Source: Salegentibacter sp. Hel_I_6 (GTDB lineage: Bacteria; Bacteroidota; Bacteroidia; Flavobacteriales; Flavobacteriaceae). From it: 64,000 bases of DNA. The stretch is taken from positions 2,232,001 through 2,296,000 of the forward strand of contig NZ_JQNQ01000001.1 in assembly GCF_000745315.1 (NCBI RefSeq), given 5' to 3'. The notes beneath the pieces were generated by a model. The model did no database searches and had not been told where the DNA came from. It worked only from the letters and a program-made list of their open reading frames with translations. The translations under genes and the position numbers were made by a program. Positions 15,780-25,045 of the stretch are shown one piece after another; position 1 is the stretch's first letter; each line of letters opens with the position of its first letter.

Positions 15780-17096
15780 ATGGATCCATTTATAGTTAAA
15801 GCCATACAGTTACTGTTAAGCTTGTCCTTACTTATCGTTTTACACGAACTTGGGCATTTTATTCCCGCCAAAATATTTAAAACCCGAGTAGAGAAATTCT
15901 TTCTTTTCTTTGATGTGAAATTCGCACTTTTCAAGAAGAAAATTGGTGGTACGGTTTACGGAATTGGATGGTTGCCATTAGGCGGTTATGTGAAAATTTC
16001 CGGGATGATAGACGAAAGTATGGATAAGGAGCAAATGGCAAAGCCGCCAGAGCCCTGGGAATTTAGAAGTAAACCGGCCTGGCAACGACTTATCATTATG
16101 CTTGGTGGCGTTACCGTAAACCTTGTACTTGGTTTCCTTATTTATATGATGATTATGTTTGTTTGGGGTAAAAATTACGTTGGCCCCGATGAAATGCCAC
16201 AGGGATTTGCAATTGCCGAAGAATTTAAACAGTATGGTTTTGAAGATGGCGACCGGGTTTTGCAAATTAACGAGGAGGATCTTCAAAATAGTGATGATGT
16301 AAATCGATATCTATTTATGCGTGATGTAAATAGTATAACAGTTTTACGCCAAAGTGGGGAAGAAGAAATTATTGAGGTTCCAGAAAATATTGGAGAGCAA
16401 ATGTGGGAACAGGGGGTTATGTTACCCTTTGTGCCTATTCAGCGCGCAATTTTAGACACGGTAGTTGCAGAACAGGCAGCAGCTAAAGCCGGTTTAAAAA
16501 AAGGAGATAGTTTGATTTCTATTAATAACCAGGAAATTGGTTATTGGCATACTCTTGGGCCTGTTTCTGAAGAGAATAAAGGGAAAGAAATTGAGATTGT
16601 TTTTAAGAGAGGAGATGAAATTAAAAGCGTGATGGTAACCCCCGATGAAGATGGAAAACTCGGAATAGCCCCTCGTCGTGATTTTGTGGTAAAGAATCAG
16701 AAATATAATCTTGCTGAAAGCATAAAGGAAGGTTTTAATTATGGATACTGGACCTTGCATGATTATGTAGCTCAGTTTAAATATGTATTTACCCAAAAAG
16801 GAGCCACGCAATTAGGTGGTTTTGGAGCTATTGGCGGAATGTTTCCCGATGCCTGGAACTGGCAGCAATTTTGGGCCACCACGGCGCTTATTTCTATTAT
16901 CCTGGCGTTTATGAATATTTTACCTATCCCAGCTTTAGATGGGGGACACGTCATGTTTTTGTTATATGAAATGGTAACCGGTAGAAAACCGAACGATAAA
17001 TTTATGGAAGTAGCACAAATGATAGGTTTTTTCATCTTAATTGCATTAGTACTTTTTGCTAATGGAAATGACGTATATCGTTGGTTATTTGAGTGA
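15780..17096 (+). CDS. rseP: RIP site-2 metalloprotease RseP
   Basis: A 438-residue inner-membrane zinc protease that cleaves anti-sigma factors and signal peptide remnants within the membrane. The first span carries the zinc motif HELGHF (HExxH, about residue 22). PDZ-like domains follow (about 120-280; GLKKGDSLISIN). The C-terminal NILPIPALDGGHVMF (about 380) supplies the third zinc ligand, Asp. The start at 15780 (MDPFIVKAIQ) matches the family N-terminus and the promoter position. An AT-rich stretch follows before the tRNA promoter. Confidence 0.94.
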   Translation: MDPFIVKAIQLLLSLSLLIVLHELGHFIPAKIFKTRVEKFFLFFDVKFALFKKKIGGTVYGIGWLPLGGYVKISGMIDESMDKEQMAKPPEPWEFRSKPAWQRLIIMLGGVTVNLVLGFLIYMMIMFVWGKNYVGPDEMPQGFAIAEEFKQYGFEDGDRVLQINEEDLQNSDDVNRYLFMRDVNSITVLRQSGEEEIIEVPENIGEQMWEQGVMLPFVPIQRAILDTVVAEQAAAKAGLKKGDSLISINNQEIGYWHTLGPVSEENKGKEIEIVFKRGDEIKSVMVTPDEDGKLGIAPRRDFVVKNQKYNLAESIKEGFNYGYWTLHDYVAQFKYVFTQKGATQLGGFGAIGGMFPDAWNWQQFWATTALISIILAFMNILPIPALDGGHVMFLLYEMVTGRKPNDKFMEVAQMIGFFILIALVLFANGNDVYRWLFE

Positions 17097-17152
17097 TAGA
17101 ATTTCGATGAATTCCTTAAATAAAAAAACCTAAAAAAAATTCAATTTTTGTT

Positions 17153-17183
17153 TTGTGGTGATTTAAAATTTGGTTTATATTTG
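17153..17183 (+). promoter_or_regulatory. Complete Bacteroidota promoter for tRNA-Asn (TTG-N20-TATATTTG)
   Basis: TTG at 17153-17155 and TATATTTG at 17176-17183 are separated by 20 bp, the canonical -33/-7 spacing. The tRNA begins 22 nt after the -7 box. This is the best-formed promoter in the window. Confidence 0.8.
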
Positions 17184-17205
17184 CAACCGCAAAAGAGCGA
17201 TACAC

Positions 17206-17279
17206 TCCTCCTTAGCTCAGTTGGTTAGAGCATCTGACTGTTAATCAGAGGGTCCTTGGTTCGAGCCCAAGAGGGGGAG
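17206..17279 (+). tRNA. tRNA-Asn (GTT)
   Basis: A 74-nt cloverleaf: acceptor TCCTCCT/AGGGGGA, D-arm GCTC..GAGC, anticodon stem TCTGA/TCAGA with loop CTGTTAA (anticodon GTT), and T-arm CTTGG/CCAAG with loop TTCGAGC. The discriminator is G, and CCA is not encoded. It is flanked by a strong promoter and a terminator. Confidence 0.96.
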
Positions 17280-17291
17280 CTTAGTAAAGAC

Positions 17292-17326
17292 AAGCCATTC
17301 AAGAAATTGAATGGCTTTCTTTTTTT
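17292..17326 (+). terminator. Rho-independent terminator of tRNA-Asn
   Basis: An 11-bp perfect stem AAGCCATTCAA/TTGAATGGCTT with a GAAA tetraloop, followed by a T-rich tract ending in eight T residues. Confidence 0.88.
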
Positions 17327-17330
17327 ACTG

Positions 17331-17351
17331 GGTACAACATAGGTACAACAT
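17331..17351. repeat. Direct repeat GGTACAACAT x2 next to tRNA-Asn
   Basis: Two exact 10-bp copies separated by one base lie just beyond the tRNA terminator. tRNA 3' flanks are common integration sites and such short repeats can be att remnants, but no second copy at a distance was found. Confidence 0.4.
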
Positions 17352-17367
17352 TTTTTAGAAAAGGTAT

Positions 17368-18348
17368 TTAGTCTTCATAATATATCTCAAAAGTTAAGTC
17401 TATATCTAATTGGTGTTGAGAGCCAACTATGTCTTCGAGGGCATAAGCAATCTTTAAGGCATAATTTTTCATATCAGCGGCTATGTTCTGATCTAAATTG
17501 CCATATAAAGTTCCCGTCATTGGGCTTTCCTCGAACGAACCAGGATAGGCATCACCAATCACATCAAATGGATACACAGTTTCATTTGGATTTATATTTT
17601 CATCGTATCCTATCATAATTCTTTCAAAAGGATTTTGCCCATTTTCCCTGAAAGTTTTAAAAGTAATTGTAAAACCTACAATATTTACTATTCTAATTTT
17701 TTCGTATGCAATATCATTAGAATCCGCGATATCTATAAGTCTGTAGTTGGGAATTGTAGTAATTCCTGAATAATAAAAGTGATTTACCTCTTCTGTAACG
17801 AAGTTTAAATTATAGGTATCAGAAACGGTTTTCTTATTCAAAAATGAAGTTGGTACAATAGTAAATGATTTTACCTCTGTCCATAAACTATAATCCTTTA
17901 CCATCTTAACATCGGTAGATCTCGCTCTATAACTCACGAATATTGAATCCTGGAATGATAAGCTTTGAGGACTGTTGTAATAATGAACATATTGATTGCC
18001 GTACCCATACCCATCATTATTAAGTTGGTGAAATAAATAATAATAATCACAACTATAAGGAGCATTTGTCTCTATAAATTGTATTTCTGTATTCCATAAA
18101 TCTCCGGGTAAGCTCCATTCAATATCCATTCTTTCATTGGAATAAAAAATATGATTCTCAGGCAGCATAATCATAGGCTTATCATAAATCGCTTTAAACC
18201 TTAGACTATCTGGTGTTGGGGTTATTAATTCACAAGAATCAGTAGAAAAAGGAGATAGTTTTTCGTTTTCTTCATCTGAACTACAGGAAAATAGAATGAA
18301 TAGGAATAAGAGTAAGATTGGCTTTAATCTTAATTGGCTTTTTTTCAT
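17368..18348 (-). CDS. Lipoprotein of unknown function
   Basis: A 326-residue protein with a type II signal peptide: basic N-terminus, hydrophobic core and lipobox LFSC (Cys about residue 22), followed by SSDEENEK, a typical surface or periplasmic lipoprotein start in Bacteroidota. I recognise no domain. The body is rich in Tyr, Asp and Asn with beta-type patterning (for example YHYYNSPQSLSF) and ends TFEIYYED. It stands alone between tRNA-Asn and a nearly empty 0.67-kb stretch, which suggests an accessory insertion. Confidence 0.8.
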   Translation of the reverse strand: MKKSQLRLKPILLLFLFILFSCSSDEENEKLSPFSTDSCELITPTPDSLRFKAIYDKPMIMLPENHIFYSNERMDIEWSLPGDLWNTEIQFIETNAPYSCDYYYLFHQLNNDGYGYGNQYVHYYNSPQSLSFQDSIFVSYRARSTDVKMVKDYSLWTEVKSFTIVPTSFLNKKTVSDTYNLNFVTEEVNHFYYSGITTIPNYRLIDIADSNDIAYEKIRIVNIVGFTITFKTFRENGQNPFERIMIGYDENINPNETVYPFDVIGDAYPGSFEESPMTGTLYGNLDQNIAADMKNYALKIAYALEDIVGSQHQLDIDLTFEIYYED

Positions 18349-19020
18349 CTCGGATAAAATTAAGTGAATGTTGATTTTGAAAATCTTTTACTTCTTAATC
18401 AATTTCATCCTCTTTTTTGAATACTAATTATTCTAGAATTTGGCTAAATTCACCTACTTTGGATATTAACTCAAAAGTAATTCTATCGGCAATTTGAAGA
18501 AGTCTTGGTTAAGAATTTCGAAGACGGAAATTAGATAAAAAAACGATTGATTTTTAAAGCATTAAAATTTTTTAAGAGCTCTTGTTTATTACTATTAAGA
18601 TGTGATTTTAACAGTTCTTTCCGCCGTGTGAATAGGATCAAATTATTGTTTTTGAAAAATCTATCTTTGATAATTTCTCAGTAGCGTTCCGCTATTTACC
18701 ACTACTAATTAAGAAATACTCTCCATCAAATTATTTTTTTTAGCTATTTAAGAGCCGGATTGAATGTAGACAAAAGAGAAATTTATTCTATAACCTAGAA
18801 AAAATATACTGGAAGATGATTGCTCGATTAAATTATATCCTTGAGTATAAAATTGGGTGGATTGCGAAAAATCTTATTCTATTCTTTTTTTGGGATACTA
18901 TCTTGGAAAGTAGAAAAGCAAAATACCAGGGGTTAGACTTCACAGATTAATATCGGGAGTAAAATCTGGCCCCTTTTTTAGATCGATGGGACCTAATTTA
19001 AAATGATACCTTGGTTTCTG
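18349..19020. other. 672-bp AT-rich gap without recognisable genes
   Basis: No open frame with coding character or known motif was seen on either strand. The only structured element is the plus-strand terminator-like hairpin at 18929-18979. It may be decayed accessory DNA. Confidence 0.6.
18929..18979 (+). terminator. Orphan plus-strand terminator-like hairpin
   Basis: GGGGTTAGA (18929-18937) pairs with TCTGGCCCC (18965-18973), counting two G-U pairs, and six T residues follow. The stem is poorer on the minus strand (two mismatches and no T-run), so it is oriented for plus-strand transcription, where no gene lies upstream. Confidence 0.45.
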
Positions 19021-20958
19021 CTATTCAGTCATCAAGCTAGTAAACCCTGCTCCTTGTAATTCAAAGTTTACCGTACCATTTTCTACTGATATCGTTTCTA
19101 TTAATTCATTAGAGCTTTCTATATTAGTAAGGTAAACGTTAAGCCCGCTAATACCTTCTGGAAGCCCGGTTAGGCTTACTTCCCGGGTTGCGCCTTTATT
19201 AACCAGGTGAATGGCATAGCTGCCTTTATCCTTATCTCCCAATGCAGCGGGGGTAATAGCTTCGTTGCTGGTAGTTATGGGGAGTGCGAATAGACCTTTT
19301 GGGGTATTTCCTAATTGCTGAAGGTTGAAAAAGCGTTGCGTAGGATGCAGTTCTTCCTCATCGTTCCCAAAAATTCCGCCACCAGACATTGGCGAATAAT
19401 CAGCAGTCAGTTGCCATTGTAAAATTGTTAGAGGTTGAGCTTTATTCAGGATCTTTAAATACACATCAATTTCATCCAGGGCATAAGTAGGTTCTTCCAA
19501 AATTTGCGGATAACGCCACGCACCGGCATCAATACTTCCCTCCCCAATAAAGAGTGGTTTGTTTACGCGGTTGGAAATATCGTTCCACTTTGTAAGGTTT
19601 TCATCGGTCCACCCTCTCCAGGAATGAAAGGATACACCTCCAATATAAGGCCTGCTTTCAGGATCGGTAGAAGCTTCGGTGGTAAAATCCCAGCCATTGG
19701 CATCGGCGGTATCGCCCAGAAGAAAATCGGTTTCCAGCCCGTTTTCTCTGAAATAAACACCCAGTTCCTTGATCATTTCATTGTGCTCTTCTTCCGTCTG
19801 CCTCACATCAATACCTAAATCAGCCTCATTAAAAGAAAACATCACTGTTTTGACCCCATATTCGTCCTTTAGATATTTAATATAGGAAGTAAGGGATGCA
19901 TATATTTCTTCTTTACGTTCAAGGTCAAGTAGATTTCCGCGATTTCCATCCATATCAATTCCGCTGGAAGGTTCACCAATTATTGCCCAACGCGGTGCAA
20001 ACCATGCAGCCAGGATTACTGGTATCCCTTTTTCGTCAAGCCGTTGTGCCATTTTCATAGCGTCTTCCACTTTCGGGTCCAGATTCCCGTTTTTAGCCTC
20101 CTCAATTGGATCTTTAGCAGCATCTGGATGCCATTCCCTCCAGGGCATTTCTACGCGAGACCAAGCCACCCTAAGGTTTTCTAGGCTGTAATCTATCACC
20201 TGCGGATCGGTTGTTGGATTTTGTAACCTGAAATTCCCGCCAATGCCATCAAATTTCTTTCCTTCCTGTTCAGGAAAAACCTTTAATTCAACTACAGAAT
20301 CATCGATATCCCCTGTAGCTTCAATGCTAAATGTATTGCTGAAATTTTTCCCTGAAGGGATTTCGCCTGAAGCGATTTCAAAATTTAATTGAAATGTTCC
20401 GTCTTCATTTTTTCTAATAATAACATTGGTTTGTTTTTCAAAATCTATTTGCAGCTGCCGCGAAGCAGAACTTACTAACAAACCTTTGGCCGGGGCATTG
20501 TATAATCCACCTAAATTTCCGGAAAAATCATTTCCAGAAATAGATTCTGGGTTTTTAAATTCAAAATTTGTTTCACTCCCAAAGACTGGAGGTAATTCTA
20601 TTCTGAAAAAAGCTCCAATAAGCGCTAGGGAATCGGGAGATTTGAAGTCGATTTTCAATTTAGCCTTTCCTTCCCCTACATCGCTAATGCTTTGCACCCA
20701 TTGGGTACTATCCATTTTATAACTGAAAATTTTTGTATCCTTATTTCTTTCAAAATCGATTTTCTGCCCTTCTTTTCGGGTTATCCAGGCGTTATCCCAA
20801 TCAGACTTCATCAAAACCAGGCTGGAATTGAATTCCATTAACTGATTGTTTACCCGAATTCCGGTCATATTCCCCCAGGTGGTAAATTCGGCCTGAGCGA
20901 GGATTGGGGAAATATTTAGAACTAGTAATAGTAGTAAGAGAGAGTAGATTTTATTCAT
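19021..20958 (-). CDS. Clan-A glycoside hydrolase (GH30/GH39-like), exported
   Basis: A 645-residue exported enzyme. A signal peptide (cleavage near ILAQ, residue 21) leads into an N-terminal beta-rich region (about 25-230) and a TIM-barrel domain. Clan GH-A retaining features are visible: FSFNEADLG with the Asn-Glu acid/base (about residue 375) and PLFIGEGSID with the nucleophile Glu (about 475). Other barrel segments are PVILAAWFAPRWA and GGVSFHSWRGW. A beta-sandwich domain follows (about 560-645). The layout fits GH30 or GH39-type enzymes, but I cannot fix the family. It sits 9 bp after the GH9 gene, so it probably acts on the same glucan- or mannan-containing substrate. Confidence 0.75.
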   Translation of the reverse strand: MNKIYSLLLLLLVLNISPILAQAEFTTWGNMTGIRVNNQLMEFNSSLVLMKSDWDNAWITRKEGQKIDFERNKDTKIFSYKMDSTQWVQSISDVGEGKAKLKIDFKSPDSLALIGAFFRIELPPVFGSETNFEFKNPESISGNDFSGNLGGLYNAPAKGLLVSSASRQLQIDFEKQTNVIIRKNEDGTFQLNFEIASGEIPSGKNFSNTFSIEATGDIDDSVVELKVFPEQEGKKFDGIGGNFRLQNPTTDPQVIDYSLENLRVAWSRVEMPWREWHPDAAKDPIEEAKNGNLDPKVEDAMKMAQRLDEKGIPVILAAWFAPRWAIIGEPSSGIDMDGNRGNLLDLERKEEIYASLTSYIKYLKDEYGVKTVMFSFNEADLGIDVRQTEEEHNEMIKELGVYFRENGLETDFLLGDTADANGWDFTTEASTDPESRPYIGGVSFHSWRGWTDENLTKWNDISNRVNKPLFIGEGSIDAGAWRYPQILEEPTYALDEIDVYLKILNKAQPLTILQWQLTADYSPMSGGGIFGNDEEELHPTQRFFNLQQLGNTPKGLFALPITTSNEAITPAALGDKDKGSYAIHLVNKGATREVSLTGLPEGISGLNVYLTNIESSNELIETISVENGTVNFELQGAGFTSLMTE

Positions 20959-20967
20959 TTTTAGAGT

Positions 20968-23448
20968 TTATTCGTTTAACAATTTATCGGCCGCCAGCAC
21001 TAAAAACAGGTAATCTGTAGTGCCGCCGCCTAATACATATTCGGTCTGCTGCCAAAGGAATGGCCATTCCAGTAATTCCGGAAAATCAGGTCGAATCAAT
21101 GCCGTACCTGAACCAATTCCGCCGGGAGTAAAAGAAAAATCCCCACGGTTCATTCCATACGCCTGGGTCAACGAGCGCGAACCAACTCCCGATGCAAAAG
21201 AAGAAGTATTTACACCGGGATGTGTACCTAAAACGAAGTTAAGTGCATTCAGCATATATTCCTTTGGAAAAATATCAGGAAAAGCGGTATGTAAAAAATA
21301 CTGTTTCATCCCAAAATTCTGAATTCCCCAACCGGCACCCCAAATATCCGGTTCGTAAGGCATTCCATAAGGGGTTTGCGCCCCAAGTTTTTCCACTTCC
21401 TGAAAATAATTTTCTACGGCAGTTTTTATTTTATTTCTGAAATTTTCATCCTGGATTTTATCAAAAACCGGCGCGAGAACCCAGCCGGTTTGTGAAATAT
21501 TTTCTGAGAAAATATCAGTGTTTTCAGTAATGAATTCTTCATATTTCGATTCCGAAGTACTTTTAAAAAGTTCTACACTTAAACTGAGTTTATCTACCGG
21601 ATTATCGGTGGTCGTGTTTTTCCAGGTTTGTTTGGCGATTTCCAAAGCATCTTCGGCAAGTTCTGGATTAAAATCTTTTAGCGTCCTGTAAGTCGCAGCC
21701 AGTGCCGCAGCACTTTGCAATTCCCTACCCGGATTTTCTTCGGTAAACACCCAACGATCATCTGGCGCGCCTTCCTGTCCTAAAGGAATTTCTGCTGAAG
21801 TTTCCGTTTCTTTATAAGTTTCTCCATCAGAATGATTTACCGGGTCTCCCAGCAAAACATATTGATCTAAAGTGGGGACGATTACCCCGCGATAAAATCT
21901 GCCCAAAGATTTATAGCCATTTACAATATGAATGGTTCCGTGTTCAATTTGCTGAAGAAAATCTGGCTTTCCATCGGGTTTTAGAATATCTACCGTTTTT
22001 GTTTCCTGGTTTATCGTGGTATTGTCGTAATCTTCCTGAAAAATCTCGTAAATATGGGAAAGTCCCTGAATGGTAGAAGCTTGTGACTCTATTCTAAGGT
22101 CAAAGTCGCCGGCATCGTGCCAACCTCCGGCATCAAGTCCGGGAACGTGTTCTCCGGGTTCGAAAGTGGTAAGGGTTTCGGGGCCTTGCAGGTAGCCATC
22201 AAAATGATTGGTATCTACGGGGGCCATTCTTGCATCATCTAAATGGCAGCGGCCGTGCCAGATTTTATACCTATCGTTTACTAACATATGGCACATTTGC
22301 ACCGGTAAAAAATATTCTAAAGTGGGTTGCCAAACGTCACGTTTGTAAACATCCTTATTAATTTGGAAAGCTTCGGTAGTATAATCGCCATACTTTACCA
22401 CATACATCCCGGGCTCTTCGATATTTGTAAAATCCAGCTGATAATATTTATACCTAAGAAATTCACCCCATTCTGAAGGATCTTCTGAAATAATTTCCGT
22501 GAAACCACCTTTATTATCAAGCCTTAATAATTTGGCTTCTTTCAGGTTAGTGTGATTTTGATCGGTCTCTATAACCGCAATTTTTTCCTGTCCCGGATGA
22601 TAACCCACCTGGGAAATTTGCACCACGGGCTCATATGTGTAATCTTCTAAAGTATTTGGGGTAATAAGCCATTCTATGGCATTTTTTGTAGCGCCTGAGG
22701 GCACCAAAGACCTTACAACATACCAGCCGTTGCTATGTTGAGCCCGGCCGTCAATCAACTGTAACTGATTTCCTCTTAGGTTTTCAATGCGTAAAGTTTG
22801 TTTTGGTGTCCCAGGTGCTATAGTAAGTTCTTTACCTGTGGCCATTGGTTCAATTTGATATTCATCTTCACCGTCATAGGATCCGGGTCCATTTGCCTGT
22901 CGGTTAAAAAGGCCAAATTCGTTATCCATATAATAGGATTTGCCAAAAAGGTAGCCGGGGAAGAATTCTATATTCATTCCAACTTTTCCAATCCATTCTT
23001 CTGGCAAGGCTTCGTCAAGGTCTACGATGATTTTAAAAGATTTTCCCTGCGGAATTATTTTTAAGTTATAGGAAAATTCCAGGTCGGGATATTCAATAGG
23101 GTTAAAGCCTTTTCGGTTTTTGGCTTCATCGGGATAAGCCATTTTCACACTAATAGTATTCTTTTCCCTGTCTACAACGCGTTCCCCAACTTTTGGAACG
23201 GGTTGCCACTGCCCCGGTGTAGGTTCCAACCTTAAATCGCCATTGGTTGCGACTCTGATTCCATTTTGGATAATTCCAACGCCGCCCTGATGACTTTCCG
23301 GGTAAAAATCGTGCGCAAGCATTACGTTTAGCCCACGCATTTCCAAATATTCCTGTTCGTTAATTCTAAGACTGTCTCCAACATTCTGCGCAAAGGAAGA
23401 TGAGATTGCAAAACAGCAAATTAAAGAGGCGAGTACTAGTGATTTCAT
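20968..23448 (-). CDS. GH9 endo-beta-1,4-glucanase with N-terminal Ig-like domain
   Basis: An 826-residue exported protein (signal peptide to SSSFAQ, residue 21). An N-terminal domain of about 270 residues of unclear fold precedes the CelD_N-type Ig-like domain (QISQVGYHPGQEKIAVIETD, about 278-300). The GH9 catalytic domain follows, with the nucleophile/base aspartates in GGWHDAGDFDLR (about 440) and the C-terminal acid segment in WPFLWQQTEYVLGGG (about 795-810). GH9 enzymes cut beta-1,4-glucosyl links, suitable for the glucose-containing stretches of glucomannan. It is the first gene of a two-gene unit with the clan-A hydrolase, divergent from the lipoprotein epimerase. Confidence 0.88.
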   Translation of the reverse strand: MKSLVLASLICCFAISSSFAQNVGDSLRINEQEYLEMRGLNVMLAHDFYPESHQGGVGIIQNGIRVATNGDLRLEPTPGQWQPVPKVGERVVDREKNTISVKMAYPDEAKNRKGFNPIEYPDLEFSYNLKIIPQGKSFKIIVDLDEALPEEWIGKVGMNIEFFPGYLFGKSYYMDNEFGLFNRQANGPGSYDGEDEYQIEPMATGKELTIAPGTPKQTLRIENLRGNQLQLIDGRAQHSNGWYVVRSLVPSGATKNAIEWLITPNTLEDYTYEPVVQISQVGYHPGQEKIAVIETDQNHTNLKEAKLLRLDNKGGFTEIISEDPSEWGEFLRYKYYQLDFTNIEEPGMYVVKYGDYTTEAFQINKDVYKRDVWQPTLEYFLPVQMCHMLVNDRYKIWHGRCHLDDARMAPVDTNHFDGYLQGPETLTTFEPGEHVPGLDAGGWHDAGDFDLRIESQASTIQGLSHIYEIFQEDYDNTTINQETKTVDILKPDGKPDFLQQIEHGTIHIVNGYKSLGRFYRGVIVPTLDQYVLLGDPVNHSDGETYKETETSAEIPLGQEGAPDDRWVFTEENPGRELQSAAALAATYRTLKDFNPELAEDALEIAKQTWKNTTTDNPVDKLSLSVELFKSTSESKYEEFITENTDIFSENISQTGWVLAPVFDKIQDENFRNKIKTAVENYFQEVEKLGAQTPYGMPYEPDIWGAGWGIQNFGMKQYFLHTAFPDIFPKEYMLNALNFVLGTHPGVNTSSFASGVGSRSLTQAYGMNRGDFSFTPGGIGSGTALIRPDFPELLEWPFLWQQTEYVLGGGTTDYLFLVLAADKLLNE

Positions 23449-23607
23449 TCTTAAAAGATTTAGCTATAAAACTATGGAGATAGGTTTATAAGGATTTATA
23501 CTATTTTGTCAATTCATTGTATGAATTTTTCAAAACTGTGTAAAACAGGGCTTTTATTCTATCTTTAAATTATCAATATTAAAATTTAACTGTATTAAAA
23601 GTCATCA

Positions 23608-24981
23608 ATGAAAAAGCTTATAATATTAATTTGTTGTTTAAGTGTTTTGATCGCCTGTAAATCAGAAAAATCTGGGAAAGACAATGGAGAAGAACTACAA
23701 AATCATCCGGATCAAGCACTGATTACCGAGTTTGAAACTGCTGCAAACAAAGATTTATTACAACGATGGTATCCATTAGTGATCGACAAGGAAGACGGGG
23801 GTTATTATAGTGAAGTAACGCACGACTTTAAACTGGGAGAAAAACATGACAAAATGGTGGTAACCCAAGCGCGACATATCTGGACGAATGCTAAAGCGGC
23901 CGAACGAAACCCAAAAGATTCCTCATATCTGGCAAATGCCGAGCACGGATTTGAGTTTTTCAGAGACGTGTTATGGGATAAAGAAAATGGCGGATTTCAT
24001 AACCTGGTAAATAAAAAGGGGGAACCCATTATTAAAGAAGGTGAGTCTAAAACCGCTTATGGAAATTCTTTCGCTATTTACGGTCTGGCGGCCTATTATG
24101 ATGCTTCAGGAAATGAAGAAGCACTCGACTTGGCAAAAGAAACTTTTAACTGGCTCGAAAAACATAGCCACGACAAAAAGTATAAAGGATATTTTCAGCA
24201 TATGGAAATGGACGGAACGCCTATAGAAAGAGCAGCGAAAATGGCTTCAACTTCAGATATTGGGCATAAAGATCAAAACAGTTCTATACATCTACTTGAA
24301 GCATTCACTGAATTATACCGGGTTTGGCCTAATGATCTTCTAGAAGAACGTTTAGAAGAATTACTGGTGATAATCCGAGAAACTATTGTAAATGAAGATA
24401 ATTATATGAACCTGTTCTTTGAGCGAGACTGGACCCCTGTAACTTTTAAGGATAAGTCTAAAGAAGAAATCGAAACGCATTATTACCTGGACCATGTTTC
24501 TGCCGGGCACGATGTGGAAACCGCCTTTTTAATGCTTGACGCTTCCGCAGCACTGGGTTTAAAAAATGATAGCCTAACCTTACAAATAGCGAAAAGAATG
24601 GTAGATCACAGCTTAAAAACTGGTTGGGATGCTGATGTAGGCGGGTTTTATGATGGTGGATATTATTTTGAGGGAGAAGATGGAATTACTACGGTAAACG
24701 ATAAAAAGAACTGGTGGGCCCAGGCGGAAGGTTTAAATACCTTATTAATTATGACTGAGAAATTCCCAGAGGATGAAATGAATTACCGAAAATATTTTGA
24801 CGAATTATGGAGTTACACGAAAACCTATATGATGGATGAAGAAAACGGTGGCTGGTATGAATGGGGCTTAGATAAATCTCCGGATGCCAAAACTGCTTTA
24901 AAAGGACATATTTGGAAAGCAACTTATCATAATTACAGAGCTTTAACTCACGTAGCAGATAGGTTGAAGGAAATGAATTAG
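23608..24981 (+). CDS. AGE-family 2-epimerase, exported lipoprotein form
   Basis: A 457-residue member of the N-acylglucosamine 2-epimerase family (cellobiose/mannobiose 2-epimerase branch, (alpha/alpha)6 barrel). Active-site blocks are visible: the Arg in QARHIWTNAKAAER (about residue 90), HLLEAFTELYR (about 230), HDVETAFLMLDA with H-x-x-E (about 302) and WKATYHNYRALTH near the end. It begins with a lipoprotein signal peptide (SVLIACKSEKSG, Cys about 17), whereas family enzymes are normally cytosolic. A second, cytosolic copy lies at 41373-42566. It converges on GH27 with a shared terminator. The substrate is inferred as mannobiose, mannooligosaccharide or cellobiose. Confidence 0.85.
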   Translation: MKKLIILICCLSVLIACKSEKSGKDNGEELQNHPDQALITEFETAANKDLLQRWYPLVIDKEDGGYYSEVTHDFKLGEKHDKMVVTQARHIWTNAKAAERNPKDSSYLANAEHGFEFFRDVLWDKENGGFHNLVNKKGEPIIKEGESKTAYGNSFAIYGLAAYYDASGNEEALDLAKETFNWLEKHSHDKKYKGYFQHMEMDGTPIERAAKMASTSDIGHKDQNSSIHLLEAFTELYRVWPNDLLEERLEELLVIIRETIVNEDNYMNLFFERDWTPVTFKDKSKEEIETHYYLDHVSAGHDVETAFLMLDASAALGLKNDSLTLQIAKRMVDHSLKTGWDADVGGFYDGGYYFEGEDGITTVNDKKNWWAQAEGLNTLLIMTEKFPEDEMNYRKYFDELWSYTKTYMMDEENGGWYEWGLDKSPDAKTALKGHIWKATYHNYRALTHVADRLKEMN

Positions 24982-24983
24982 AA

Positions 24984-25021
24984 AAATGAGGATGAAGATT
25001 ATTTAATTTTCGTCCTCATTT
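24984..25021. terminator. Bidirectional terminator between epimerase and GH27 genes
   Basis: A 13-bp stem AAATGAGGATGAA/TTCGTCCTCATTT (one G-T pair) with a 12-nt loop lies between two convergent stop codons. Confidence 0.75.
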
Positions 25022-25045
25022 AAAATAGGTTTTAGTTAGTAGATG

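Noticed and set aside
18349..19020. A broken transposase or gene remnant
   Set aside because: No stretch in any frame resembled a known protein, so no pseudogene is called.
21020..21322. 100-codon plus-strand frame inside GH9
   Set aside because: It lies opposite the conserved GH9 catalytic region and has no domain or signal; a shadow of the real gene.
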